Part shown: piece by piece, positions 15,806-24,576 of the stretch
Position numbering within the stretch: position 1 is the stretch's first letter
How the letters are laid out: each line of letters opens with the position of its first letter
Assembly (NCBI GenBank): GCA_024508725.1
Contig: JANINS010000001.1
Location: forward strand, 367,837-431,836
Origin: Chitinophagaceae bacterium
GTDB taxonomy: Bacteria > Bacteroidota > Bacteroidia > Chitinophagales > Chitinophagaceae
DNA: 64,000 bases
Direction: 5' to 3'
The notes under the pieces: generated by a model
The model's input: only the letters and a program-made list of their open reading frames with translations
What the model was told of the DNA's origin: nothing
Database searches by the model: none
Made by a program: the position numbers and the translations under genes

Positions 15806-17146
15806 CTATAATTCTTTTACAGCGTCTTTAAATTGTGTTCCCCTGTCTTCATAATTTTTAAACAGATCGAAGCTTGCACAAGCCGGACTTAATAAAACCA
15901 CATCACCTTTTGCAGCCAGCCTGAACGAATTCTCTACCGCATCTTTTGCATTGTCTGTTTCAACGATCACAGGAACTTTATCCTTGAAAGCAGCAATGAT
16001 CTTTTTATTATCTAAACCCATACATACGATCGCTTTTACTTTCTCTTTTACAAGATCTTCGATCAATGTATAATCGTTTCCTTTATCTGTACCACCCAAA
16101 ACCAGGATCGTGGGCTTACTCATACTTTCCAATGCATACCATGTACTATTTACATTGGTTGCTTTGCTGTCGTTGATGAACTCAACGCCACGAACGGTTG
16201 CCACAGGTTCCATTCTATGTTCCAGGCTTTGGAAATCTTTCACTGCTTCACGGATCTTCTCTTTGCGGATGCCGAGTGTGGCTGCTGCGATTCCTGCTGC
16301 CATAGTGTTGTAATTGTTGTGTTTTCCTTTCAATGCGAAATCGTAAATGCTCATGCTCACTCTTTCTTCCTGGATTCGCAACATCATCTGATCGCCTTTA
16401 ATGTATCCGCCTTTCTTTGTTTCCTGCTTCATAGAAAATGGTAATGGGTTAGTATTTGGTTTCAAATTCTCCAGTTTATTTGTGATCACTTCATCATCTA
16501 AATTGTAGATGAAGTAATCGTCGCTCGTTTGATTCTCGATGATCTTAAACTTGCTGTTGATATAATTCTCAAACTTGTACTCGTACCTGTCTAAATGATC
16601 TTCTGTTATATTCAGCAGTACTGCTATATCCGGTCTGAATGTTTTTATATCATCGAGTTGAAAAGAACTGATCTCAGCCACATACAGTTGTTTCGGATCT
16701 TCAGCCATTTGTTTTGCAATTGAATAGCCGATGTTTCCTACCAATGCAACATCAAGTCCTGCTTTCTTGCAGATGTGATAGATGAGTGATGTGCATGTGC
16801 TCTTGCCATTGCTTCCGGTGATACCAACAATTTTGCTATCACCTTTGAAACGATAAGCCAGCTCAAACTCGCTGATCACCTGAATTCCTTTTGCCCTGAT
16901 CTTTTTCACCATTTCATTCTTCTCAGGAATACCAGGACTCTTCATCACCTCATCTGCATTCAGAATTTTTTCTTCTGTATGTGTGCCTTCTTCAAATTCT
17001 ATTTCGTTATCAAAGAGCTCTTTCTTGTATTTTTCTTTTATCGGTCCGCCATCACTTACAAAAACATCATAGCCTTTTTGTTTGCCAAGTATGGCAGCAC
17101 CGATGCCACTTTCTCCAGCTCCCAGTATTACTAACCGATGATTCAT
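15806..17146 (-). CDS. murD: UDP-N-acetylmuramoylalanine--D-glutamate ligase
   Basis: MurD adds D-glutamate to UDP-MurNAc-L-Ala. The N-terminal fold begins RLVILGAGESGIGAAIL, the ATP loop is GITGSNGKST near 110, the central domain has ITEDHLDRYEY, and the C-terminal part has INDSKATNVNSTWYAL and LSPACASFDLFKNYEDRG, all diagnostic of MurD. The ATG at 17146 gives 446 residues; an in-frame TTG three codons earlier is inside a heptamer array and was not used. It is preceded by a 248-base gap packed with repeats and followed by a 127-base gap before ftsW. Confidence 0.97.
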   Translation of the reverse strand: MNHRLVILGAGESGIGAAILGKQKGYDVFVSDGGPIKEKYKKELFDNEIEFEEGTHTEEKILNADEVMKSPGIPEKNEMVKKIRAKGIQVISEFELAYRFKGDSKIVGITGSNGKSTCTSLIYHICKKAGLDVALVGNIGYSIAKQMAEDPKQLYVAEISSFQLDDIKTFRPDIAVLLNITEDHLDRYEYKFENYINSKFKIIENQTSDDYFIYNLDDEVITNKLENLKPNTNPLPFSMKQETKKGGYIKGDQMMLRIQEERVSMSIYDFALKGKHNNYNTMAAGIAAATLGIRKEKIREAVKDFQSLEHRMEPVATVRGVEFINDSKATNVNSTWYALESMSKPTILVLGGTDKGNDYTLIEDLVKEKVKAIVCMGLDNKKIIAAFKDKVPVIVETDNAKDAVENSFRLAAKGDVVLLSPACASFDLFKNYEDRGTQFKDAVKEL

Positions 17147-17149
17147 ATA

Positions 17150-17177
17150 AGTCAAAAGTTAAAAGTCAAAAGTCAAA
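17150..17177. repeat. 7-base array (AGTCAAA) immediately upstream of murD
   Basis: Units are AGTCAAA, AGTTAAA, AGTCAAA, AGTCAAA. The array begins four bases upstream of the murD ATG, so it occupies the position of the ribosome binding site. Confidence 0.85.
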
Positions 17178-17220
17178 AGGTTGAAATCGCACCTTTCACT
17201 TTCACTTTACTTATTTATTT

Positions 17221-17366
17221 TACCAGCTTTCACTCCTCTACTCGTTGTTTGTTGTGTCACTCACTTGTACGTTCGGAACGTTATTCATCAACCAATCTTC
17301 AGTTCATTCTTGAATTACTGTTCGGTTGCTGAGCAATGAACAGAAAGTACAAGAGTGCGACGCAAC
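17221..17366. repeat. Composite inverted repeat between mraY and murD
   Basis: The left part is TACCAGCTTT followed by GTTGTGTCACTCACTTGTAC (17251-17270). The right part is GTACAAGAGTGCGACGCAAC (17347-17366). The right word matches the reverse complement of the left at 16 of 20 positions, so the 146-base unit has the form of a large imperfect hairpin. The same layout occurs at 22761-22976. Confidence 0.8.
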
Positions 17367-17394
17367 AACAGTTCAATTCATATTCTACACTCTG

Positions 17395-18684
17395 CTACCT
17401 AATTTTCAAAGTCACTATTGAAAGCACTACCAACAATACCGTTACGATCCAGAACCTTACTGCGATCTTACTTTCGTGATATCCTTTCTTTTGGTAATGA
17501 TGATGCAGCGGACTCATTAAGAATATTCTTCTGCCTTCACCATACTTCTTCTTGGTGTATTTGAAATATGCTACCTGCATCATCACACTCAGATTCTCTA
17601 CGAGAAACACACCACAGAAAATGGGAATCAATAATTCTTTACGAACAATGATCGCAAGAGAAGCGATGATTCCACCCAATGCAAGAGAACCGGTATCACC
17701 CATAAAAACCTGAGCCGGGTATGCATTGTACCAGAGAAAACCGATACATCCACCAATGAATGCCGCAACGAAAATGGTGAGCTCACCAAGATTGGGGATG
17801 TACATGATGTTCAGGTAATCTGCTAACAGATAGTTACCACTTGCATACACGAAAATTCCCAACGCAGCACCGATGATGGCACTAACACCTCCTGCAAGTC
17901 CATCAAGTCCATCAGTAATGTTTGCACCATTTGATACCGCTGTAATTATGAATGTGACAACAAGTACATAAACGATCCATGTATATTTCTCGGCTTGTGG
18001 ACTGATCCAGGTGATCAACCTGCTGTAATTGAACTCATGTCCTTTTACAAATGGAATCGTTGTGATCGGTGTTTTTGCTTCGACGAATTTTCTTTCCTGA
18101 CCATCGATCTTTCTCACCTTAATTACTTTACCATCCACTGTTGAAGTTTGTGTACCGGTGTATTCTCTTTCAACGACTACATTACTGTTGAAGTAAAGCG
18201 TTAGTCCGATGATAATTCCCAATCCAACCTGCCCGATAATTTTTGAAATGCCCGCTAATCCGTCACTATCTTTCTTCTTGTACTTTTCTCCTTTCTCCTG
18301 TGCTGTTTTTCTTGCTTTTATTTTAAAATAGTCGTCAAGAAAACCAATAATGCCCAGCCAGATCGTTGAAAGCAACATCAAACGGATGTAGACTTTTGTA
18401 AGATCTGCAAACAACAATGTAGGAATGATGATGGCAAGTAAGATGATCAATCCACCCATTGTAGGTGTTCCTTTCTTAGTGGCTTCACCTGCCAATCCCA
18501 ATTCTCTTACACTTTCGCCGATCTGTTTCTTTTGCAGAAAGCTGATGATACGCTTACCAAAAATTGTGGCTATCAACAACGACAGTACAATTGCCATTGC
18601 AGCACGGAAGGTGAGGAACTGGAACACTCCGGTTCCGGTTACATTGAACTCTTCTCTAAGCCATATAAAAAAGTGGTATAGCAT
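17395..18684 (-). CDS. mraY: Phospho-N-acetylmuramoyl-pentapeptide-transferase
   Basis: MraY transfers phospho-MurNAc-pentapeptide to undecaprenyl phosphate, making lipid I in the membrane. About ten hydrophobic segments are visible. Catalytic motifs are GFLDDYFKI near 115, [15 protein letters not shown] near 255 and [18 protein letters not shown] near the C-terminus. At 429 residues it is longer than the 360 of E. coli because of an insertion of about 60 polar residues (about 170-230, with [10 protein letters not shown]), which is usual in Bacteroidota. It lies between murE and murD. Confidence 0.97.
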   Translation of the reverse strand: MLYHFFIWLREEFNVTGTGVFQFLTFRAAMAIVLSLLIATIFGKRIISFLQKKQIGESVRELGLAGEATKKGTPTMGGLIILLAIIIPTLLFADLTKVYIRLMLLSTIWLGIIGFLDDYFKIKARKTAQEKGEKYKKKDSDGLAGISKIIGQVGLGIIIGLTLYFNSNVVVEREYTGTQTSTVDGKVIKVRKIDGQERKFVEAKTPITTIPFVKGHEFNYSRLITWISPQAEKYTWIVYVLVVTFIITAVSNGANITDGLDGLAGGVSAIIGAALGIFVYASGNYLLADYLNIMYIPNLGELTIFVAAFIGGCIGFLWYNAYPAQVFMGDTGSLALGGIIASLAIIVRKELLIPIFCGVFLVENLSVMMQVAYFKYTKKKYGEGRRIFLMSPLHHHYQKKGYHESKIAVRFWIVTVLLVVLSIVTLKIR

Positions 18685-18689
18685 ATTAA

Positions 18690-18717
18690 TGAATGGTGAA
18701 TGGTGAATAGTGAATGT
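18690..18717. repeat. 7-base array (TGAATGG) upstream of mraY
   Basis: Units are TGAATGG, TGAATGG, TGAATAG, TGAATGT. It starts six bases upstream of the mraY start codon. Confidence 0.85.
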
Positions 18718-18758
18718 TTAGTTTGATCATATTCAATCGTTGATTCATCTATTCAACA

Positions 18759-20222
18759 TTATTTATTCAACAGTTCAAACATTTCTTTTAAAACTTCTTT
18801 ATCATCAAAGTGATTCTTCACCCCGTTGATGTCCTGGTATTTTTCATGTCCTTTGCCAGCTACAAGAATGATATCTTCTTCATTCGCCAGGCTCACAGCA
18901 GTTTTAATTGCTTCTCGTCTGTCGCTGATAGTGATATGTTTGCGTTTTGCAGCACTGCTCAATCCTTCTTCCATATCTCTTAATATCTGCTGTGGATCTT
19001 CTGTTCTTGGATTATCGCTGGTAAAAATTGCCTTATCACTTAAATCACATGCAGCCTGAGCCATGATAGGACGTTTGGTCTTATCTCTATCACCACCACA
19101 ACCAACAACTGTTATCACCTGTTCATGTCCTTTTCTCAGTTTCTTGATCGTAGCTAAAACATTTTCCAATGCATCAGGAGTGTGAGCATAATCAACTATC
19201 CCAACAATGCCTTTACTACTTATGATGTAATCGAATCTTCCTTCAGCACCGGTTATCAAACTCAAAGCCGTAAGCACTTCATCTCTTTCCTTGCCTAAGC
19301 AAGTTGCGGCACCATACACAGCTAATAAGTTGTAGGCATTGAACTCACCGATCAACCGGAAATGAACTTCTTTATCATTAACGATCATCTGTAAACCTGT
19401 GAGAGCATTATCGAGGATCTTTCCTTTGAAGTCTGCAATCGTTTTCAGGCTATAGAAATATTTTTTTGCAGGGGTATTCTGCAGCATCACATTTCCTCTT
19501 TTATCATCAGCATTAGAAATTGCAAAAGCAGATGAAGGAAGTGTATCAAATAAAGTCTTCTTCACCCTGATGTATTCATCAAATGTTTTGTGATAATCAA
19601 GGTGATCATGGGTGATGTTGCTGAATAGTGCACCAGTAAATTGCAAAGCCGTTGTTCTATGCTGATGAATGGCATGAGAACTCACTTCCATAAAAGCATA
19701 CTCACATCCTTCATCAACCATTCTCTTGAGTAATTCATTCAGGCTTACAGCATCAGGTGTTGTATGAGTTGAAGGAATGATCTCTGTTCCAATATGATTT
19801 TGCACTGTACTGATCAATCCACTTTTATATCCAAGCTGAGTAAATAACTTGTACAGTAAAGTAGCGATTGTTGTTTTGCCATTCGTTCCTGTTACTCCAA
19901 CCAGTTTCAGCTTTGTTGATGGCTCTCCGTAAAAATTATGAGCCATGTAAGAAACTGCTTCATTCGTATTATCAACCTGTAGATAAGTAATGCCGTCTTT
20001 CCGATCATCAGGATACGTATCATACACCACTGCGATTGCGCCAAGCTCAATTGCTTTGTTGATGAAATGATGACCATCAGCCTGCAATCCTCTAATAGCA
20101 ACAAATACAGATCCGGCAGAAACTTTTCTTGAATCTATCTGGATATCCTTTACATCAATATCAGTATTACCTTCTATTGCATGAAGACGAACTTTGTATA
20201 ATATGTCTTGTAATCTTGCCAT
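18759..20222 (-). CDS. murE: UDP-MurNAc-L-Ala-D-Glu--meso-diaminopimelate ligase
   Basis: MurE adds the third stem-peptide residue. The ATP loop is GVTGTNGKTT near 110, the central domain has THDHLDYHKTFDEY, and the C-terminal domain has TSDNPRTEDP. The DNPR tetrad is the known specificity signature for meso-diaminopimelate, so the wall is probably of DAP type. The length of 487 residues is normal. The start codon is preceded at two bases by the second GA-rich palindrome copy. Confidence 0.97.
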   Translation of the reverse strand: MARLQDILYKVRLHAIEGNTDIDVKDIQIDSRKVSAGSVFVAIRGLQADGHHFINKAIELGAIAVVYDTYPDDRKDGITYLQVDNTNEAVSYMAHNFYGEPSTKLKLVGVTGTNGKTTIATLLYKLFTQLGYKSGLISTVQNHIGTEIIPSTHTTPDAVSLNELLKRMVDEGCEYAFMEVSSHAIHQHRTTALQFTGALFSNITHDHLDYHKTFDEYIRVKKTLFDTLPSSAFAISNADDKRGNVMLQNTPAKKYFYSLKTIADFKGKILDNALTGLQMIVNDKEVHFRLIGEFNAYNLLAVYGAATCLGKERDEVLTALSLITGAEGRFDYIISSKGIVGIVDYAHTPDALENVLATIKKLRKGHEQVITVVGCGGDRDKTKRPIMAQAACDLSDKAIFTSDNPRTEDPQQILRDMEEGLSSAAKRKHITISDRREAIKTAVSLANEEDIILVAGKGHEKYQDINGVKNHFDDKEVLKEMFELLNK

Positions 20223-20224
20223 AA

Positions 20225-20278
20225 GACCTCACCCTCGTTCCCTCTCCAAAGGAGAGGGAGGTCAGGCTTCCATTTATT
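20225..20278. repeat. GA-rich palindromic repeat, copy 2, abutting the murE start
   Basis: Same palindrome and same spacing to the start codon as at 15681-15734. The stem is CCCTCTCC with GGAGAGGG, and the outer arm GAGGTC reads directly into TT-ATG on the minus strand. Confidence 0.9.
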
Positions 20279-20314
20279 AATTATATTTTAGAACTAACAC
20301 TTCTGCTTCAGCAA

Positions 20315-22432
20315 TTATTTAAACTCGATTGTGATCATCTGCCCTTTAGCAATTGAACTTCCAGCTTGTACAGACTGGTTGATCACTTTGCCTCTTCCGT
20401 TCACTGCTACTTTCAGACCAATGTTCTCGCAAATAGCTACTGCATCTTTCAATGCTAAACCTTTCAATGAAGGCATCTGCTTTTGCGTAACATTGATGTT
20501 GTACAATGCTGCTTTACCGTTCTGACTAATAACACTCACCACATCGGTTTCTTTTGCAGGAGTTGCATAATTCATTTTTAGTTTGCTAAACACCTGCTTC
20601 ACTTCATTTGTATTTCCTGCATATTGAAACCAGCCCGTATCTTTTTGTGAAGTAGCAGTGTAATAAGTATCATTCTGCTTTACATATAAAGTATATAACC
20701 TGTCAGATATTTCTTTAAACACAGGACCTGCAACTGCTGCTCCATAAAATTTTGCAGCATGTGGTTTGTTTTTTACTACAACCACAATGGTATACTGCGG
20801 ATTTTCTGCCGGGAAAAAACCAGCAAAAGATGATTGGTAGATTTTATCAGCATAACCCCTGTTACCATCAGCTACAAGTGCTGTTCCTGTTTTACCTGCT
20901 ACCGTATAAGGTGCTTTTTTAAACAATGATGTAGCGGTTCCTTCAGTACAAACGCCTCTTAAGCATTCATTCAATTGTTTTAAAGTTTCCTCGCTGCAGA
21001 TCTTCTCATTTACAACAACAGGTTCTATTTGCTTCACTACTTTTCCTTTCTCTACTACTGTGTTCACCAGGTAAGGCTTCAACATCTTACCATTATTCGC
21101 TACAGCATTGTATAACATTGCTGTGTGCATTGGCGTGACCATCAGGTTATATCCGAAAGACATCCATGGCAATGTTGTTGCACTCCAATATTTTGAGCCA
21201 GGCTTATAGATCACAGGTTTTCTTTCACCAACAAGATCAACCCCTGTAGTTTCGTCGAGCTTTAATTTTTTTAAATGATTGATGAACTGACTTGGCGTAT
21301 TGCCATATCCATTCACCACCAACTTCGCCATTCCAACATTGGAGCTTTCTTCAAAAGCCTTTTTAACCGTTACCTGGTAAAGCCCATGTTGTTCACTATC
21401 CCACACTGTTCTGCCTGCATATTGCCATGAGCCACCTTCAATATTCACCGTATTATTCAGGTTCACTTTTTTATCTTCCAATGCTGCGATCAACGTTGCC
21501 AGTTTAAATGTTGATCCAGGTTCTGTTGGCGTTAATGCATAATTGAAATCTTCGAAGTAGCTGCCATCTGGTCTTCTGCCAAGATTTGCAATTGCTTTGA
21601 TCTTGCCTGTTTTTACTTCCATCACAATTGCACAGCCATGCACGGCTTCATTGCCCACCATCATCTTCATCAGTGCATTTTCTGTGATCTCCTGCATATG
21701 CATGTCGAGTGTTGTAATGATATCTTTTCCGTTTTGCGGATCTATTGCATTGGCATCATCCTCATCAACCGGTATTGCCACACCACCTGCAATAAATCTC
21801 ACCATTCTTTTTCCTGTTGTTCCTCTTAAAACCGCATCATATGTTTGTTCCAATCCAATCTTCTGAGCATTTTCTCTATCCAACCCGATCGTTCTGTAAG
21901 CCAACATCTGGTAAGGATTTAACCTGATGCTTTTTACATCGGCTATAAATCCACTCTTGTTTCTTCCTTCTCTTACTAAAGGGAGTTTCAACATCTTCTG
22001 ATATTCCCTGTAGCTTATTTTTTTCTTCAAAGAGAAATAACGACTCTTCTCTTTGTATCCCTTGTTTAAAAGGCGTTTATATTCATCTGCACTTTTGTCT
22101 TTGAACAACGCCGCCAAACCCAAACTCAACGAATCAATATTCTCCCTGAACCGCTTTCCACTTTTTTCTCTCAGCCCGTCTGCAGCGAAATCGATGTAGA
22201 TATCGAACTGCGGAATACTCGTACTCAACATTTGTCCGTCTTCACTAAAAATTGTTCCTCTTTCTGCCTCTACTTCTTCCCATCTCAGGTGAAGTGTATC
22301 GCCCAGGCTTCTCCAATGTTGTCCCTGTACCTGCTGGATGTAAAATGCTTTTCCAAAGATCACAGCACAGATGAGCACCATTGCAATGAAGCACAGGTAC
22401 ACTCTCCACAATATGTCTTTTTTTACATCCAT
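20315..22432 (-). CDS. ftsI: Septal transpeptidase FtsI (PBP3-like) with PASTA domain
   Basis: This class B penicillin-binding protein cross-links septal peptidoglycan with FtsW. It has 705 residues: one N-terminal membrane helix (about 10-33), a PBP dimer domain starting LRWEEVEAERGTIFSEDG, and the transpeptidase domain. The active-site motifs are STFK (307-310), SSN (363-365) and KTGTA near 527. The C-terminal 65 residues (from MPSLKGLALKDAVAICENIG) form a PASTA-like domain, which known PBPs use near peptidoglycan or partner proteins. It overlaps the ftsL stop by one base. Confidence 0.97.
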   Translation of the reverse strand: MDVKKDILWRVYLCFIAMVLICAVIFGKAFYIQQVQGQHWRSLGDTLHLRWEEVEAERGTIFSEDGQMLSTSIPQFDIYIDFAADGLREKSGKRFRENIDSLSLGLAALFKDKSADEYKRLLNKGYKEKSRYFSLKKKISYREYQKMLKLPLVREGRNKSGFIADVKSIRLNPYQMLAYRTIGLDRENAQKIGLEQTYDAVLRGTTGKRMVRFIAGGVAIPVDEDDANAIDPQNGKDIITTLDMHMQEITENALMKMMVGNEAVHGCAIVMEVKTGKIKAIANLGRRPDGSYFEDFNYALTPTEPGSTFKLATLIAALEDKKVNLNNTVNIEGGSWQYAGRTVWDSEQHGLYQVTVKKAFEESSNVGMAKLVVNGYGNTPSQFINHLKKLKLDETTGVDLVGERKPVIYKPGSKYWSATTLPWMSFGYNLMVTPMHTAMLYNAVANNGKMLKPYLVNTVVEKGKVVKQIEPVVVNEKICSEETLKQLNECLRGVCTEGTATSLFKKAPYTVAGKTGTALVADGNRGYADKIYQSSFAGFFPAENPQYTIVVVVKNKPHAAKFYGAAVAGPVFKEISDRLYTLYVKQNDTYYTATSQKDTGWFQYAGNTNEVKQVFSKLKMNYATPAKETDVVSVISQNGKAALYNINVTQKQMPSLKGLALKDAVAICENIGLKVAVNGRGKVINQSVQAGSSIAKGQMITIEFK

Positions 22433-22752
22433 TACTTCTCAACTTTGATCCGCATTGGCGGAACAGTATCTATCTTCAACCCAAGTGGCGTAGCAGCTTT
22501 CACAATTTCAGGTTCACGACTACTTGCCATTACTTCACTCTTTGCTGTTTTATATTCGAACTGAAGTTTTTTTATCTCTTTCTCCGTATCGCTGATCTTT
22601 CTAATTGTTTTATCCGCCATATGACCATTAGCGATATACAACACTGCTAACACAGCGAGAAAAAGGAAGAATGGAATGTTGTTCGGTATCCATCGATAGC
22701 CTAGCATCTTTTTCCAATCGTTCTTTTGTTGTATGTCTTGCTGTTGGTCCAT
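22432..22752 (-). CDS. ftsL: FtsL-like cell division protein
   Basis: This is a bitopic membrane protein of 106 residues with the size, topology and location of FtsL: a cytoplasmic N-terminus of about 27 residues, one hydrophobic helix (PFFLFLAVLAVLYIANG), and a periplasmic coiled coil with heptads (IRKISDTEKEIKKLQFEYK). In known systems FtsL forms a complex with FtsQ and FtsB and activates FtsWI. Sequence similarity across FtsL proteins is low, so the call depends mainly on position between rsmH and ftsI. The stop and the ftsI start share one base (TAATG). Confidence 0.85.
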   Translation of the reverse strand: MDQQQDIQQKNDWKKMLGYRWIPNNIPFFLFLAVLAVLYIANGHMADKTIRKISDTEKEIKKLQFEYKTAKSEVMASSREPEIVKAATPLGLKIDTVPPMRIKVEK

Positions 22753-22760
22753 TTATATTA

Positions 22761-22980
22761 TTTAGCCAGCTTTTTATTGTTTACTCATCGTCTGCTATGT
22801 CACTCACTTGTGCGTTCAGAACATTATTCATCTTTTCTTTTGAACCACTAAGACACAAAGGCACAAAGTGTCGCAAAGGCTTGGTGCTTCTTAGTGTCTT
22901 AGTGACTTCGTGGTTCATTCTGCTGAATAAAGAACTATCAGTACAAGAGTGCGACGCAACGGAAGCTACATAGTAGCACT
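22761..22980. repeat. Composite inverted repeat between rsmH and ftsL
   Basis: The left part has TTTAGCCAGCTTT and GCTATGTCACTCACTTGTGC (22794-22813). The right part has GTACAAGAGTGCGACGCAAC (22941-22960) followed by GGAAGCTACATAGTAG. Between them lies an 8-base array in two opposed halves (22840-22918): TGAACCACTAAGACAC on the left and GTGACTTCGTGGTTCA on the right are largely complementary. The unit fills nearly the whole 238-base gap within an otherwise tight operon. Confidence 0.8.
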
Positions 22981-22990
22981 ATCCCCTGGT

Positions 22991-23941
22991 TCATAATCTT
23001 TCTGCTATTCTCAGCTTCGCACTTCTGCTTCTTGGGTTTCGTTTCACTTCTTCTGCTGATGCTTCGATGGGTTTCTTTGTTATCACCTTCAGCTTTTTCT
23101 GCTTAACGGTTGTAACAAATGGATTCTCATCAACAGCTTCTTCAAAACTTTCGTTCTTGAAAAAGTTCTTTACCAACCTGTCTTCAATTGAGTGGAATGT
23201 AATGATCGCTGCTCTGCCTCCTGAACTCAACACCTCTGGTAACTGTTGTAGCATTTCTTTCAGTGCTCCCATCTCGTCATTTACTTCTATCCTCAAAGCC
23301 TGGAACACTTGTGCTAAATACTTATTGGGGTTTCCTTTTACTACAGGTTGCAGTAAAGCTTTCAGCGAATCGATGGTTTGCAATGCAGCATTGTTTCTAT
23401 TTTGAACAATGTGCTTTGCCAATGTTTTAGAGTTGCTCACCTCTCCATACTGTTCGAACAATTTGTGCAATTGTTGTTCAGTGTATGAAAGCAAAATATC
23501 TCTTGCTGTTTTAGGCTGGCGCTGATCCATTCTCATATCGAGCGGACCATCGAATCTTATTGAGAAGCCACGCTCACCTTCATCGAATTGATGAGAGCTC
23601 ACTCCAAGATCTGCCAGCACACCATCAACAGGCAAAACATTGTGCAACCGAAGAAAGCGTTGCAGGTGACGAAAGTTTTGTGGTACAAAAACAATCCTTT
23701 CATCGTTTGGCAGATTTCGTTGAGCATCTGCATCCTGATCAAATGCAATGAGCTTTCCATTTGCATTTAACTGTTGCAATATGCCTTTACTGTGTCCACC
23801 ACCACCAAACGTGCAATCAACGTAAATACCATCTGGCTTTATGTTCAACGCTTCCAATGATTCGTTGTATAAAACCGGAATGTGGTAGTTAGTTGAGGAA
23901 TTAGAATTTTGGGATTTGGAATTTGGTTTTTCTTCTTTCAT
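22991..23941 (-). CDS. rsmH: 16S rRNA (cytosine(1402)-N4)-methyltransferase
   Basis: RsmH methylates C1402 of 16S rRNA using S-adenosylmethionine. Motifs are YHIPVLYNESLEAL near 19-32, VDCTFGGGGHSKGIL near 42, GVLADLGVSSHQFDEGERGFS near 110, and the C-terminal NPRSRSAKLRIAER. At 316 residues the core is normal. The first 18 residues before YHIPVL are an unusual extension, KPNSKSQNSNSST, encoded by a 7-base array; a conventional protein would start close to the YHIP block. It follows mraZ by 20 bases. Confidence 0.96.
   Translation of the reverse strand: MKEEKPNSKSQNSNSSTNYHIPVLYNESLEALNIKPDGIYVDCTFGGGGHSKGILQQLNANGKLIAFDQDADAQRNLPNDERIVFVPQNFRHLQRFLRLHNVLPVDGVLADLGVSSHQFDEGERGFSIRFDGPLDMRMDQRQPKTARDILLSYTEQQLHKLFEQYGEVSNSKTLAKHIVQNRNNAALQTIDSLKALLQPVVKGNPNKYLAQVFQALRIEVNDEMGALKEMLQQLPEVLSSGGRAAIITFHSIEDRLVKNFFKNESFEEAVDENPFVTTVKQKKLKVITKKPIEASAEEVKRNPRSRSAKLRIAERL
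23898..23925. repeat. 7-base array (GAATTTG type) inside the rsmH N-terminus
   Basis: Units are GAATTAG, AATTTTG, GGATTTG, GAATTTG on the plus strand. It is translated on the minus strand as residues 6-15 (PNSKSQNSNS). Confidence 0.75.
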
Positions 23942-23961
23942 AGTTCACCAATTACAAATAC

Positions 23962-24438
23962 CTAATTACTCTTTCCGTCCTCACTTTTACCTGTCATTAC
24001 TTCTTCAGCCAGTTTGCTGAATTCTTCCGCAGAAGATGCTTCAAAGAGCTTTTTATACTTACCTGCATCCCATAGTTCAATTCTGTTTCCTATCGAAGCA
24101 AGCATTACATCTTTACCCAGGCCAGCGTGTTCTTTCAAACTGGGTGGGATAAGTATTCTTCCTGCACTATCAATTTCCACAATGGTTGCTCCGGCTAAAA
24201 ACTGGCGTTTGAAAAGCCTATTTTTAGGGTCGTAATCGCTTTTGCTGATAACCTCCGCCACAACTACTTCCCAGTTTTTGATTGGGTAAATGTTGAGGCA
24301 GCCTTCAAATCCACGATTGATCATGAAACGATTGTCACCTTCAGGCATCTGCTTTCTCAGTCCGCCAGGAACGAGAAAACGACCTTTAGAGTCGACCGTT
24401 GCTTCATATTCACCGTAAAAAATGATGGTTTCAGCCAA
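23962..24438 (-). CDS. mraZ: Transcriptional regulator MraZ
   Basis: MraZ is an AbrB-like DNA-binding protein that controls the dcw operon and forms ring-shaped oligomers. Two copies of the MraZ half-domain are visible: GEYEATVDSKGRFLVPGGL and, about 75 residues later, IVEIDSAGRILIPPSL. Each carries the D-x-x-GR core. No ATG lies in frame near the expected start. The TTG at 24438 gives 158 residues and was chosen because it precedes the first conserved block by about nine residues; a GTG at 24468 would add ten more. It is the first gene of the cluster. Upstream is a group of DnaA-box-like sites. Confidence 0.92.
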   Translation of the reverse strand: MAETIIFYGEYEATVDSKGRFLVPGGLRKQMPEGDNRFMINRGFEGCLNIYPIKNWEVVVAEVISKSDYDPKNRLFKRQFLAGATIVEIDSAGRILIPPSLKEHAGLGKDVMLASIGNRIELWDAGKYKKLFEASSAEEFSKLAEEVMTGKSEDGKSN

Positions 24439-24576
24439 GGAATTACAATTATTGACACAAAATAACACTTTTTCCCACTTCAGATACTGTTTAACAGCTT
24501 CTAAAGTTTTCCACCTACGAAAAATGGGGTTAAATGCAGTCTGAGCTTGATTTTGGGGACAATTGCTATAGCAAAA

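Noticed and set aside
24466-24515. MraZ operator boxes (GTGGG repeats) upstream of mraZ
   Set aside because: Only one clear GTGGG followed by a partial GTG and one GTGGA were seen; the regular three- to four-fold spacing of known operators is not present.
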